Origin: JACDAN01 sp036554945
GTDB taxonomy: Bacteria; Actinomycetota; Thermoleophilia; Gaiellales; Gaiellaceae
Direction: 5' to 3'
DNA: 64,000 nucleotides
Assembly (NCBI GenBank): GCA_036554945.1
Contig: DATBMH010000077.1
Coordinates: 12,505-76,504, forward strand
The notes under the pieces are model-generated. The model had not been told where the DNA came from. It saw only the letters and a program-made list of their open reading frames with translations, and ran no database searches. The position numbers were made by a program, and so were the translations under genes. This document shows, piece by piece, positions 1-8,362 of this stretch. Position 1 is the stretch's first letter. The number at the start of each line of letters is the position of its first letter.

Positions 1-357
1 CTCGTCGGCTCGCCGAGCGACGAGGAGCTCGACGGGCTCTACCGGTCGGCGACCGCGCTCGTCCACCCCTCCCGGTACGAGGGGTTCGGGTTCACGCCGC
101 TCGAGGCGATGTCGCGCGGGTGCCCGGTGCTCGCCAGCGACGTCCCGGCGATCCGGGAGGTCTCCGGCGCCGGCGCCCAGCTGCTGCCGCTCGACGACGA
201 GGCTGCGTGGGCGGGCTCGCTGGCCCGCGTGGCCGGCGACGAGTCCTTCCGCGCCGACCTCCGTGCGCGCGGGGCGCGCGCCGTCGAGGCGTACTCGTGG
301 GCGGAGACGGCGCGGCGCCTCTGCCGGCTCTTTCAGTCGATCCCGGAGGCTCGATGA
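1..357 (+). CDS. GT4-family glycosyltransferase, C-terminal part (cut by window edge)
   Basis: The reading frame is open from the first base, so the N-terminal domain lies upstream of the window. The 118 visible residues are the C-terminal nucleotide-sugar-binding half of a GT-B glycosyltransferase. The segment EGFGFTPLEAMSRG carries the E-x7-E signature of family GT4, followed by PVLASDVPAIREVSG. It probably transfers a sugar from a nucleotide donor to a surface glycan in the cytoplasm. Its TGA overlaps the ATG of the next glycosyltransferase (ATGA), so the two should be translationally coupled. Donor and acceptor cannot be read from the sequence. Confidence 0.9.
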   Translation, partial: LVGSPSDEELDGLYRSATALVHPSRYEGFGFTPLEAMSRGCPVLASDVPAIREVSGAGAQLLPLDDEAAWAGSLARVAGDESFRADLRARGARAVEAYSWAETARRLCRLFQSIPEAR

Positions 358-1523
358 ACGGCGTGCGGCTCCTCCTCGTCAACAGCCACGGCACGGACGT
401 GTCCGTCGGGGGCACGGAGGGCTACGTCGCGAAGCTCGCGGAGGGCTTCGCGGCCCGCGGCGCCGAGGTAAGCGTCCTCAGCGCCTTCCCCGGGGCGAGC
501 ACCGTGCCCGCCGAGCGGACGCGGGCGCTGCACGACACCGACTGGCGCGACGACCGGCGCCGCCGGCGGCGCAACCACCTGGACGACGTCGTCTCGCGCC
601 CGAGCCGCAAGCTGGCCGACGCGATCGCGTGGGCGGGGCCGGACGTCGTCCACACGCACAACCTGCCGGGCATCACGACCGGCGTCTGGGAGGTCGCGCG
701 ACGCGCGGGCGCCGCCGTCGTGCACACGATCCACGACTACCACCTGCTCTGCCCGCGCGTCACCCTGCTCCGGCCGGACGGAGAGCCGTGCCGGCCGCAC
801 CCGCTCCTCTGCGGCCTGCGGACGAGGAGCCTCGCCCGCTGGGCGGACCGCGTCTCCCACGTCCTGGGCGTCTCGCAGTACGTGATCGACCGGCACGCCG
901 CGCTCTTCCGGCGCGCGCGGCTCGACGTCGTGCGGCACCCGTTCGACCCGTCTCCGCAGAGAGCGTTCAGGCCGCCGGGCGACCGGCTCCGCACGGTCGG
1001 CTACGTCGGCGCCCTGGCGAAGACGAAGGGCACCGACCGGCTGCTCGCAGCGCTGCCGGCGATCGGCGAGCTCGGCCTCGAGGTCCGGATGGCGGGCGAG
1101 GGACGGCTGCAGGCGGAGGTCTCCGACGCCGCGGCCCGGAGCCCGGTGCTGCAGTACGACGGCTTCGTCGGCGGCGAGGCGAAGGACGCGTTCCTGGAGG
1201 CCTGCGACGTCGGCATCGTCCCGTCCGTCTGGCCGGAGCCCGGCGGCCCGCCGTGGGCGATGCTGGAGTGGCTGTGGGCGGGACGGCCGGTGCTCGTCTC
1301 GCCGCGCGGCGGCCTCGCCGAGGCGCTCGAGACGCTTCCCGGCAGCCTGCCGGTGGAGCCGACGACGGAGGGGATCGTGTCCGCCCTCGCGCGGCTGACG
1401 GACGGGGACGCATGGACCGAGGCACGCGCCGGCGTGCGCCCGCTGTCCGATCCCGGCGCCGTGGATCGCTGGTTCGACGTCCACGAGCGGGCATACCGAG
1501 AGGCGATGGAGGCGCGCGCGTGA
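354..1523 (+). CDS. GT4-family glycosyltransferase
   Basis: A 389-residue GT-B glycosyltransferase. The N-terminal domain opens with a Rossmann-like strand and the loop NSHGTDVSVGGTEGY, typical of GT4 enzymes, and contains VHTHN and HTIHDYHLLCP. The C-terminal domain has GYVGALAKTKGTDRL and the E-x7-E-like segment PEPGGPPWAMLE. It starts at the ATG that overlaps the stop of the previous gene and ends in a GTGA overlap with the phosphatase gene. It belongs to the surface-polysaccharide operon and is expected to add a sugar on the cytoplasmic face of the membrane. The exact sugar is unknown. Confidence 0.9.
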   Translation: MNGVRLLLVNSHGTDVSVGGTEGYVAKLAEGFAARGAEVSVLSAFPGASTVPAERTRALHDTDWRDDRRRRRRNHLDDVVSRPSRKLADAIAWAGPDVVHTHNLPGITTGVWEVARRAGAAVVHTIHDYHLLCPRVTLLRPDGEPCRPHPLLCGLRTRSLARWADRVSHVLGVSQYVIDRHAALFRRARLDVVRHPFDPSPQRAFRPPGDRLRTVGYVGALAKTKGTDRLLAALPAIGELGLEVRMAGEGRLQAEVSDAAARSPVLQYDGFVGGEAKDAFLEACDVGIVPSVWPEPGGPPWAMLEWLWAGRPVLVSPRGGLAEALETLPGSLPVEPTTEGIVSALARLTDGDAWTEARAGVRPLSDPGAVDRWFDVHERAYREAMEARA

Positions 1524-2224
1524 TCGACACCCACTGCCACCTGATCCCGGGCGTGGACGACGGCCCGCGCGACGAGACCGAGGCGGTCGAGCTGGCGCGC
1601 CGGCTGGTCGCAGACGGGATCGACTCCGTGCTCTGCACGCCCCACTACGCGCACCTCTTCCCGTACCCCCACGAGCGGGCGGTCGAGGGCCACGCGTCGC
1701 TCGTCGCTGCGCTCGAGTCGGAGCGGATCCCGCTGCGGACGACGCTGGCAGCCGAGGTGCACCCGGCGCTCGCGGTCTCCGAGCCGCTCGAGGAGCTGCG
1801 CCGGCGGAGCATCGGCGGCCGCTACCTGCTCGTCGAGGTCCTGCCGGACTCGCCCGGCCCGTTCTTCGCGTCGGCGATGGACCGGCTGGCCGACGCCGGG
1901 CTCGTCCCGATCTTCGGACACCCAGAGCGGTCCCGGACGGTCCAGCGCCACATCGGCGCGCTCGACGCGGCCCGGAAGGCCGGCGCGCTGGTCCAGGTCG
2001 TCGCGCCGAGCCTCCTCGGCCGGTGGGGCGACGACGCCCGGACGGCCGCCTGGCGCCTGGTCGACACGGGCCGCGCCGACCTCCTGGCGAGCGACGCGCA
2101 CGGGATCAGGCGGCGGCGGCCGCACCTCCGCGAGGCGGCACAGCTCGTCGCCGAGCGTCTGAGCCAATCGGTCGTGACCGAGCTGACGGAGCGGCGGCCG
2201 GCGCTCGTCCTGGAGGGCGCGTGA
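1520..2224 (+). CDS. CpsB/YwqE-type PHP-family tyrosine-protein phosphatase
   Basis: A 234-residue PHP-fold protein. Metal-ligand motifs are visible in order: DTHCHLIPGVDDG at the N-terminus, CTPHY near residue 40, FGHPER near 135 and ASDAHG near 195. In the CpsB/CapC/YwqE family these bind Mn and dephosphorylate the tyrosine tail of a BY-kinase that controls polysaccharide chain length. No BY-kinase is in the window; it may lie upstream. The GTG start overlaps the previous stop, and the gene ends in GTGA with the next start, so it is embedded in a tightly coupled glycan operon. Confidence 0.88.
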   Translation: MIDTHCHLIPGVDDGPRDETEAVELARRLVADGIDSVLCTPHYAHLFPYPHERAVEGHASLVAALESERIPLRTTLAAEVHPALAVSEPLEELRRRSIGGRYLLVEVLPDSPGPFFASAMDRLADAGLVPIFGHPERSRTVQRHIGALDAARKAGALVQVVAPSLLGRWGDDARTAAWRLVDTGRADLLASDAHGIRRRRPHLREAAQLVAERLSQSVVTELTERRPALVLEGA

Positions 2225-3138
2225 TCGAGTCCCTGACCGTCGTCATCCCGAACCGCGAGACGCCGGAGGAGACCGTGGCGAGCGCGCAGTCCGCGATCGC
2301 CGAGGGGGTCCCGGCCGACCGGATCGTGATCGTCGACGACTCGTCCGCCGACGACAGCCTCGAGCGGATCCGCGAGCGGCTCCCCGAGGCGGTCCTCGTG
2401 CCGCTCGACCGCCATGCGGGCTACGCGCATGCAGCCAACGAGGGCGCGCGACGGCTGCCCGGCGAGCACTACCTCCTCCTCAACAGCGACGCGTTCGTCC
2501 ACCGGCACGGGAGCATCCAGACGCTCCTGGCGGCGCTCGACGACGAGCGCGTCGGGATCGTCGTCCCCCGCGTGCTGAACGAGGATCTCTCGCTGCAGCC
2601 GACGGTCGCACCGGCCCACTCCCCGGCCGTCGCGCTGGTCCGGGCATCCGGGCTCAGCCGCCTGGTCCCGAACCGCTGGCAGCCGCGCTGGAGCACGCAC
2701 TGGGACCACGCGAGCTCGCGCGAGATCGAGACGGTGGTCGGAGCCGTCCTCCTCGTCCGCGGAAAGACGTGGGACGTGCTCGGCGGGCTGGACGAGCGGT
2801 CGCTGATGTACGCCGAGGACCACGACCTCTGCTGGCGCGCGCGGGAGGCCGGCTGGAAGGTCTGGTTCGCGCACGAGGCCGAGTTCGTCCACCTCGGGAA
2901 CCGCTCGGGCAAGCGGCTGTGGTCGTCGCCCGACCGCGCCGAGCTCGTCGGGCGGTCGGAGGGGCGGATGATCCGCAGGCACTTGCCCGGGCTCGCCGGC
3001 GCCGCGACCGTCGCGCTGATGTGCGCAGGGATCGCCGCGCGCTGGCTCGTCTACGCGGCGATCGGCCGCCGCGCCGCCCAGGCGGAGATGCGTGGCTCGC
3101 TGAAGGGGCTCGCCCCCTCGGTCCGGAGGCCGCACTGA
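2221..3138 (+). CDS. GT2-family glycosyltransferase (first of a tandem pair)
   Basis: A 305-residue GT-A glycosyltransferase. It opens with LTVVIPNRETPEETVASA, followed by VIVDDSSADDSL, the donor-binding segment LLLNSDAF (an SDA variant of the DXD motif) and the acceptor-side MYAEDHDLCWRAREAGWKVW, typical of rhamnosyltransferase-like GT2 enzymes. A C-terminal hydrophobic stretch near residues 258-280 may attach it to the membrane. It starts at GTG overlapping the previous stop. It is clearly paralogous to the next gene; both share the string PNRWQPRWSTHWDH. Sugar specificity cannot be told; rhamnose is a reasonable guess. Confidence 0.9.
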   Translation: MIESLTVVIPNRETPEETVASAQSAIAEGVPADRIVIVDDSSADDSLERIRERLPEAVLVPLDRHAGYAHAANEGARRLPGEHYLLLNSDAFVHRHGSIQTLLAALDDERVGIVVPRVLNEDLSLQPTVAPAHSPAVALVRASGLSRLVPNRWQPRWSTHWDHASSREIETVVGAVLLVRGKTWDVLGGLDERSLMYAEDHDLCWRAREAGWKVWFAHEAEFVHLGNRSGKRLWSSPDRAELVGRSEGRMIRRHLPGLAGAATVALMCAGIAARWLVYAAIGRRAAQAEMRGSLKGLAPSVRRPH

Positions 3139-4028
3139 ACATCACGGCCGTCATCGCGAACTACGGGACACCGGACTACACGATCCGGAGCGTCCGCGCG
3201 CTGACCGGGGACGGCCTGGCGCCGGAGCGCATCGTCGTCGTGGAGAACGGCTCGCAGGACGACAGCCTCGACCGCTTGCGCGAGGCGATCCCGGACAGCG
3301 TCCTCCTGCCGCTCGAGGAGAACGTCGGCTTCGCCCGGGCCAGCAACCTCGGGGCACGGCACCTCCCCGGCGACGCCTACCTCTTCGTCAACAGCGACGC
3401 CTTCGTCCACCGGCCGGGGAGCATCGACGCGCTTCGCCGCGCGCTCGGCGACCCCGCTGTCGGGATCGCGGTGCCGCGGTTCCTCAACGAGGACCTGACG
3501 CTCCAGCCGAAGGTCGTCCCGCTCTCCTCGCCGTCGGTCGCCCTCGTCCGGGCCTCGGGCCTCAGCCGCTTCGTCCCGAACCGCTGGCAGCCACGCTGGA
3601 GCACGCACTGGGACCACTCCGAGTCCCGGGAGATCCAGGCGGCGAGCGGCGTCGTCTTCCTCGTCCGCGACAAGCTCTGGGACGAGGTCGGCGGGTTCGA
3701 GGAAGGACATCTCATGTACGCGGAGGACCTCGACCTCTGCTGGCACGCCCGGAACCGCGGCTGGAAGGTGTGGTTCGTCGGCGACTCCGAGTTCGTGCAC
3801 ATCGGCGCCGGCGCGACCGCCAAGCACTGGGACTCCCCCGAGCGCGCCGAGCGCATCGGGCGCGCCGAGGCGGCGATGATCCGCCGTCATCTGCGGGGAG
3901 CGCGAGGCGGGCTGACGCTCGGGCTGATCCGCGCCGGCGTCGCCGGGCGGCTGGCGTTCTACAAGGCGACCCGGAACCGCGAGGCGGCGGCCGCGATGCG
4001 CGGCTCGCTCCGAGGCTACTCGGCCTAG
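3135..4028 (+). CDS. GT2-family glycosyltransferase (second of a tandem pair; apparent CTG start)
   Basis: A 297-residue GT2 glycosyltransferase resembling the preceding gene over nearly its whole length (ITAVIANYGTPDYTIRS, LFVNSDAFVHRPGS, MYAEDLDLCWHARNRGWKVW). No ATG, GTG or TTG precedes the conserved N-terminus in this frame. The only plausible initiator is CTG at 3135, which overlaps the previous TGA as CTGA and lies 5 nt after a GGAGG ribosome-binding site (3125-3129). Its TAG and the stop of the opposing gene share the four bases CTAG at 4025-4028. The pair probably arose by tandem duplication and may add two successive residues to one glycan. Confidence 0.88.
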   Translation: MNITAVIANYGTPDYTIRSVRALTGDGLAPERIVVVENGSQDDSLDRLREAIPDSVLLPLEENVGFARASNLGARHLPGDAYLFVNSDAFVHRPGSIDALRRALGDPAVGIAVPRFLNEDLTLQPKVVPLSSPSVALVRASGLSRFVPNRWQPRWSTHWDHSESREIQAASGVVFLVRDKLWDEVGGFEEGHLMYAEDLDLCWHARNRGWKVWFVGDSEFVHIGAGATAKHWDSPERAERIGRAEAAMIRRHLRGARGGLTLGLIRAGVAGRLAFYKATRNREAAAAMRGSLRGYSA

Positions 4029-4897
4029 ACCGCGAGGACCCGGTGCTCGAAGCTCCCGCGATACCGGCCCAGCTGTCCGCCGAGGATCCAGGCGAGCCGC
4101 GCACGCCCGCCCTTCCGGCGCGCGTTCGGCAGCTCCAGCAGGACGGGCTTCCAGCCGGTCACGAGCCACTTCCGCTGGCCCGGGAAGCGCGTCCCGCGCG
4201 GCTTGTGCTTCCGCTGCACCGCCGCCATCCCGCGCCCGTAGTTGTACGCCTGCCGGAAGATGCCGCCGAGGGAGTCCCGGAAGCGGTAGTGGATCACCGC
4301 GTCGGGCACGAAGTGGAGTCGCGGGCCCAGCAGCTGGACGCGCAGGCAGTAGTCGAGGTCCTCGAGGTAGAGCCCCTCGTCGAAGCCGCCGGCCCGCTCG
4401 TGGAGCTCTTTGCGGATCCCGAGCGCCCCAGCGCCCGTGTACGGGAGGTACGGCGGGAAGTACGTCGTCGGCAGGCCGGTGTCGAACCGCTGCTCCCGGG
4501 AGGCTTGCACCCACGGCTCGTTCAGCTTCGCGTGGTCCTGCCGGCACGCGACGAACTCGTGCTCGCGGAGGGCGGTTCCGAGCGCGGCCAGCCAGCCCTC
4601 GCCGACCTCGTCGTCGGCGTCGGCGAAGGTGACAGACTCGCCGCGAGCCTCCTCGACCCCGCGGTTCATCGCGTGGCCGGCGCTCTGCCGTGCCGAGGCG
4701 TCGATCACGCGCAGGCCGGGGAGCCGGTCGGCCCAGCGTGCGACGACCTCGCGCGTCCCGTCGGTGGAGCCGTTGTCGGCGACGACCACCTCCCACGGCT
4801 CGTCCCACTCCTGCCGGGCGAGCGCGTCGAGCTGGCCGCCGATCGTGTCGGCGGCGTTCAGGCAGGGGACGATCACGCTGACCCGGGGCGAGGCCAT
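4025..4897 (-). CDS. GT2-family glycosyltransferase
   Basis: A 290-residue GT-A enzyme on the opposite strand to its neighbours. Motifs are VSVIVPCLNAADTIGGQLDA at the N-terminus, VVVADNGSTDGTREV, the DXD-like FADADDE near residue 92, and LYLEDLDYCLRVQLLG in the acceptor half. It is more distant from the two preceding GT2 genes than they are from each other. Its ATG ends at 4897, sharing one base with the TTG of the divergent deacetylase gene, so both promoters must lie inside coding sequence. Role inferred: glycan assembly at the inner face of the membrane. Confidence 0.9.
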   Translation of the reverse strand: MASPRVSVIVPCLNAADTIGGQLDALARQEWDEPWEVVVADNGSTDGTREVVARWADRLPGLRVIDASARQSAGHAMNRGVEEARGESVTFADADDEVGEGWLAALGTALREHEFVACRQDHAKLNEPWVQASREQRFDTGLPTTYFPPYLPYTGAGALGIRKELHERAGGFDEGLYLEDLDYCLRVQLLGPRLHFVPDAVIHYRFRDSLGGIFRQAYNYGRGMAAVQRKHKPRGTRFPGQRKWLVTGWKPVLLELPNARRKGGRARLAWILGGQLGRYRGSFEHRVLAV

Positions 4898-5679
4898 TGA
4901 GCGGCGATCCTAGTCAGCCCCCCGGCCCGATCCTCGTCGTCGCCCCGCACCAGGACGACGCCGCGCTCTCGTGCGCGGCGCTCCTTGCGTCAGCGGGCCC
5001 GGTGGACGTCCTCACCGTGTTCACCGGTCTCCCCGACCCGCCGCGCACAGGCTGGTGGGACGTCGAGTGCGGCTTCGCCGACTCCGGCGAGAGCGTCCCG
5101 CTGCGGAACGACGAGGAGCGCCGCGCGCTGGAGCCGGTCGTCCGACGGCTCGTGCTCCTCGGGCTCCTGGAGGCGCAGCACCTTGACGGCGAGCGGCCGG
5201 AGGGCGATCGCGGGCGACTCGCCGACGCCGTCGTCGAGTGGGCCGAACGCGAAGGCCCCGCCGCGACTGTCGCGGTTCCGGTCGGCGCCGGCTGGCAGCC
5301 CGGCTTCGTGAGCGCGCAGCTCGTGCGCGCCGGCCTGATGCGAAATCCCGGCGCCCGCCCGAGCCCCGCCCACCTCTACGTCCGGGACGTCGTGCTGGAC
5401 GCGCTCGCCGGGCGCCAGGCCCGGCTGCTCGCGTACGAGGAGCTGCCGTACCGCTGGGGCGGCCGCGGCGACCGCGAGGCGCGCAGCGTCGCCCGGGCGC
5501 GCGGCCTGGACGCAACGCCGTACGCCGTCGAGGTCGACCGCAGGGCGAAGGCCGAGCGGATCGCCGTCTACGCGAGCCAGATCCGGCACATCTCGCCTCC
5601 GGCGGGCCGCCTCGACGACCCCTCCGTCCTGCCCGCGGAGGAGTGCTACTGGCAGCTCGGAAGTAGCGTGGTGCGATGA
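4897..5679 (+). CDS. LmbE-like (PIG-L family) N-deacetylase
   Basis: A 260-residue member of the GlcNAc-PI de-N-acetylase (PIG-L/LmbE) superfamily. The zinc-site motif PHQDD (usually PHPDD) is at residues 17-21. The start is TTG at 4897, because no other initiator precedes the motif. Relatives remove acetyl groups from N-acetyl sugars, as in mycothiol or aminosugar pathways. Here the company of glycosyltransferases suggests deacetylation of a surface sugar precursor. It ends in ATGA overlap with the GT9 gene. The substrate is unknown. Confidence 0.8.
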   Translation: MSGDPSQPPGPILVVAPHQDDAALSCAALLASAGPVDVLTVFTGLPDPPRTGWWDVECGFADSGESVPLRNDEERRALEPVVRRLVLLGLLEAQHLDGERPEGDRGRLADAVVEWAEREGPAATVAVPVGAGWQPGFVSAQLVRAGLMRNPGARPSPAHLYVRDVVLDALAGRQARLLAYEELPYRWGGRGDREARSVARARGLDATPYAVEVDRRAKAERIAVYASQIRHISPPAGRLDDPSVLPAEECYWQLGSSVVR

Positions 5680-6779
5680 GCGAGCGCGGTAGTCCCACGC
5701 TCCGGATGCTCGACCGCCACGCGGGGATCCCGGTGGTTGCCGCGACCGGCCTCGTGCGCCGCAAGCGGAGCAAGCCGGCCGAGATCCGGCGGATCGGCGT
5801 CCTCAAGGCGTACGCGATCGGCGACACGGTGCTGCTCTCCGCGATCGTCCGCGACCTGGTCGACGCGCAGCCGGACGCGGAGATCGTGTTCTTCTCGGGG
5901 CTCGACAACGCGCGGACCGCGGAGCTGCTCGACGGCGTCTCCACCGTCGTCTCGGTCCCGATCTCGCGTCCGTGGCGCACCGTCCGGGCGCTGCGCGCCC
6001 ACCGGGTCGACGTGCTGCTCGACTTCGGGGCCTGGCCCCGGATCGAGGCGCTCGAGACCGCGCTCTCCGGTGCCCGGTACACCGTCGGGTTCCGGACGGA
6101 GGGCCAGTACCGCCACTACGCCTACGACGCCGCCGTCCCGCACTCGGCCGACGTCCACGAGCTCGAGAACTACCGGCGGCTCCTCGAGCCGCTCGGCGTC
6201 GAAGCCCGAGCGCTGCCCCGCCTCGAGGCGCCGGGCGAGCTGGCGCCCGAGCTGCTGCCCGACGGCGACTACGTCGTCTTCCACCTCTGGCCCGGCGGCT
6301 ACCGGAGCGAGCTGAAGGAGTGGCCCCTCGACCGGTGGCGCGAGCTGGCCGAGCAGCTCAACGGGCAGGGCTACGCCGTCGTGCTCACCGGAGGGCCGGA
6401 CGACGCCGAGCGGACGGCCGCCTTCGCGCAGACCTGCCAGGGCCCGGTGACCTCCGCCGCCGGACGGTTCTCCATCCGCGAGGTGCTGGACGTGCTGGCG
6501 CGGAGCCGCGGCGTCGTCAGCGTGAACACCGGGACGATGCACCTCGCCGCCGCGGTCGGGGCGCCGACCGTCGCGCTGAACGGACCCACGAGCGACCGGC
6601 GCTGGGGCCCGCTCGGCGAGCTGACGGCCTCGGTCAACTCCGAGCTCGACGGCTGCGGCTACCTGAACCTCGGCTCGGAGTACGACGGGCGGCGGCAGGA
6701 CTGCATGCTCGGGATCTCGGTCGAGCGCGTGCTCGAGGCGACGCGAGGCCTGGTAGGCGCGGCGCGGGAGCCTGCCTAA
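5676..6779 (+). CDS. GT9-family (heptosyltransferase-type) glycosyltransferase
   Basis: A 367-residue GT-B protein of the ADP-heptose:LPS heptosyltransferase family. The N-terminal domain contains IGVLKAYAIGDTVLLSAIV, a variant of the family's GD-x(4)-P acceptor loop. The C-terminal domain has VVFHLWPGGYRSELKEWP and VNTGTMHLAAAVGAPTVALN, matching the donor site of WaaC/WaaF. It directly precedes genes for ADP-heptose synthesis, which strongly suggests it transfers heptose to a surface glycan. The organism is probably not an LPS producer, so the acceptor is likely a cell-wall or capsule glycan rather than lipid A core. Starts ATGA-coupled to the deacetylase. Confidence 0.9.
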   Translation: MSERGSPTLRMLDRHAGIPVVAATGLVRRKRSKPAEIRRIGVLKAYAIGDTVLLSAIVRDLVDAQPDAEIVFFSGLDNARTAELLDGVSTVVSVPISRPWRTVRALRAHRVDVLLDFGAWPRIEALETALSGARYTVGFRTEGQYRHYAYDAAVPHSADVHELENYRRLLEPLGVEARALPRLEAPGELAPELLPDGDYVVFHLWPGGYRSELKEWPLDRWRELAEQLNGQGYAVVLTGGPDDAERTAAFAQTCQGPVTSAAGRFSIREVLDVLARSRGVVSVNTGTMHLAAAVGAPTVALNGPTSDRRWGPLGELTASVNSELDGCGYLNLGSEYDGRRQDCMLGISVERVLEATRGLVGAAREPA

Positions 6780-6780
6780 C

Positions 6781-7872
6781 ATGAGTCGAATGGACGACCT
6801 CGGGGACGCGATCTCCCGTTCCCTCGGGGAAGGCGCTGAGCTGCGGGACGAGCTGGCGGCGACCTGCGCCGCGCCTGCCGCTGCCGCGGCGCGCGCGATC
6901 GCGAGCTGCGTCCGGAGCGGCGGCAAGGTGCTGCTGTTCGGGAACGGCGGCAGCGCCGCGGACGCGCAGCACATGGCCGCGGAGCTGGTCGGCCGGTTCG
7001 CGATTCCCGAGCGGGCAGCCCTGCCCGCGATCGCGCTGACGACGGACAGCTCGACGCTCACCGCGGTCTCAAACGACCTCGGCTTCGAGCGCGTCTTCGC
7101 CCGCCAGCTCGAGGCGCTTGGCCGGCGCGGCGACGTCGCCTTCGCGATCTCGACGAGCGGCGGCTCGCCGAACGTGCTGGCCGCGGTGGAGACGGCGCGC
7201 GAGCGCGGGCTTCGCGTGGTCGCCCTGACCGGCGGGGACGGTGGGCGGCTCGCGGAGGCGGCGGACATCGCGATCGTCGTCCCGTCGACGAGCACGCCGC
7301 GCATCCAGGAGGCCCACCTCGCGCTGGAGCACGCGATCTGCGAGACGGTCGAGCAGCTGCTCTTCGGCGGATCGGAGGAGGTCTCGTCCTCGCCGAAGGT
7401 GGTCGACTGGGACACGCTCCTCGACTTGCGCGAGCAGTGGCGCCGAGACGGGCGGACGGTCGTCTGGACGAACGGCTGCTTCGACCTCCTCCACGCCGGC
7501 CACGTCCGCAGCCTCGAGGAGGCGCGCGCGTTTGGCGACGTGCTGGTCGTCGGCCTCAACGGCGACGACGCGGTCGGCGCGCTGAAGGGCCCGGGCCGCC
7601 CGGTGCTCCCGGCGGCCGAGCGCGCCGAGATCCTCGCCGGTCTCGCGGCCGTCGACCACGTCGTCGTCTTCGACGAGCTCACGCCGGAGGCCGCGCTCGA
7701 ACGGCTCCGGCCGGACGTCCACGCGAAGGGCGCGGACTACGCGCCGCCGAACGGCAAGCCGATCCCGGAGCTCGACCTCGTCCGCTCCTACGGCGGCGAG
7801 GTCCGGTTCATCCCGCTCGTCCCCGGCAGCTCGACCACCGAGATCGTCTCCCGGATCCGCGATGGCAGCTAG
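6781..7872 (+). CDS. gmhA-rfaE2: Fusion of sedoheptulose-7-P isomerase (GmhA) and heptose-1-P adenylyltransferase (RfaE2/HldE C-domain)
   Basis: A 363-residue two-domain protein. Residues 1-195 are a SIS domain with LLFGNGGSAADAQHMAAEL and ISTSGGSPNVLAA, the substrate loops of phosphoheptose isomerase GmhA. Residues 205-363 are a cytidylyltransferase-fold domain with TNGCFDLLHAGHV (HxGH motif), GLNGDDAV and VPGSSTTEIV, as in the adenylyltransferase half of HldE. The first and last steps of ADP-heptose synthesis are thus fused, whereas in E. coli the adenylyltransferase is fused to the kinase. It overlaps gmhB by 11 bp. Activity on ADP rather than GDP is inferred from the RfaE2 type. Confidence 0.92.
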   Translation: MSRMDDLGDAISRSLGEGAELRDELAATCAAPAAAAARAIASCVRSGGKVLLFGNGGSAADAQHMAAELVGRFAIPERAALPAIALTTDSSTLTAVSNDLGFERVFARQLEALGRRGDVAFAISTSGGSPNVLAAVETARERGLRVVALTGGDGGRLAEAADIAIVVPSTSTPRIQEAHLALEHAICETVEQLLFGGSEEVSSSPKVVDWDTLLDLREQWRRDGRTVVWTNGCFDLLHAGHVRSLEEARAFGDVLVVGLNGDDAVGALKGPGRPVLPAAERAEILAGLAAVDHVVVFDELTPEAALERLRPDVHAKGADYAPPNGKPIPELDLVRSYGGEVRFIPLVPGSSTTEIVSRIRDGS

Positions 7873-8362
7873 GACACCCGCGGTCTTCCTCGACCGCGAC
7901 GGGACCGTGATCCGCGACGCGAGCTACCCGCGCGACCCCGGCGAGGTGAGCCTCCTTCCGGGCGCGGTCGAGGCGCTCTCCACGATCGCCGCGAGCGGCT
8001 TCAGGATCGTCGTCGTCAGCAACCAGTCGGGCATCGGCCGCGGCCTCGTCTCGCCGGAGGAGGCGGACGCCGTCCACGACCGGTTCGCGGCCGTGCTCCA
8101 GGAGGCGGGCGTCCGGATCGACGGCGCGTACTACTGCCCCCACTCGCCCGACGACGGCTGCGACTGCCGCAAGCCGGCGCCGGGGCTCCTGCTCCGGGCG
8201 GCCGAGGAGCTCCACATCGACCTCGCGAGCTCGATCATGGTCGGCGACAAGGACTCCGACCTCGAAGCGGGTCGCCGGGCGGGCTGCTCGGCCGTCCGCT
8301 TCCGGGGCGACTGGGCCGAGGTGGTCACCGGGATCGTCGGACGGGAGGCCGGCGCGGCGTGA
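7862..8362 (+). CDS. gmhB: D-glycero-D-manno-heptose-1,7-bisphosphate phosphatase GmhB
   Basis: A 166-residue HAD-family phosphatase. The nucleophile motif FLDRDGTVI is at residues 9-17, motif II is VVVSNQSGIGRG, the zinc-loop cysteines are in CPHSPDDGCDCRKPAPG, and the Mg site is MVGDKDSDLEAG. This is the full-length GmhB architecture, including the Cys/His zinc loop. The enzyme removes the C7 phosphate from heptose 1,7-bisphosphate before adenylylation. Its position between the GmhA-RfaE2 fusion and the kinase completes the pathway. Translational coupling is expected from the 11-bp and 4-bp overlaps. Confidence 0.93.
   Translation: MAARTPAVFLDRDGTVIRDASYPRDPGEVSLLPGAVEALSTIAASGFRIVVVSNQSGIGRGLVSPEEADAVHDRFAAVLQEAGVRIDGAYYCPHSPDDGCDCRKPAPGLLLRAAEELHIDLASSIMVGDKDSDLEAGRRAGCSAVRFRGDWAEVVTGIVGREAGAA

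Noticed and set aside
263..1519. Long Arg/Pro/Ala-rich open frame preceding the phosphatase reading frame
   Set aside because: It is the third-position-GC shadow of the GT4 gene; only the part from 1520 onward has family motifs.
3051..4808. 585-residue open frame on the minus strand opposite the GT2 genes
   Set aside because: No motifs, low-complexity Arg/Ala composition, and it conflicts with three well-supported glycosyltransferase genes.
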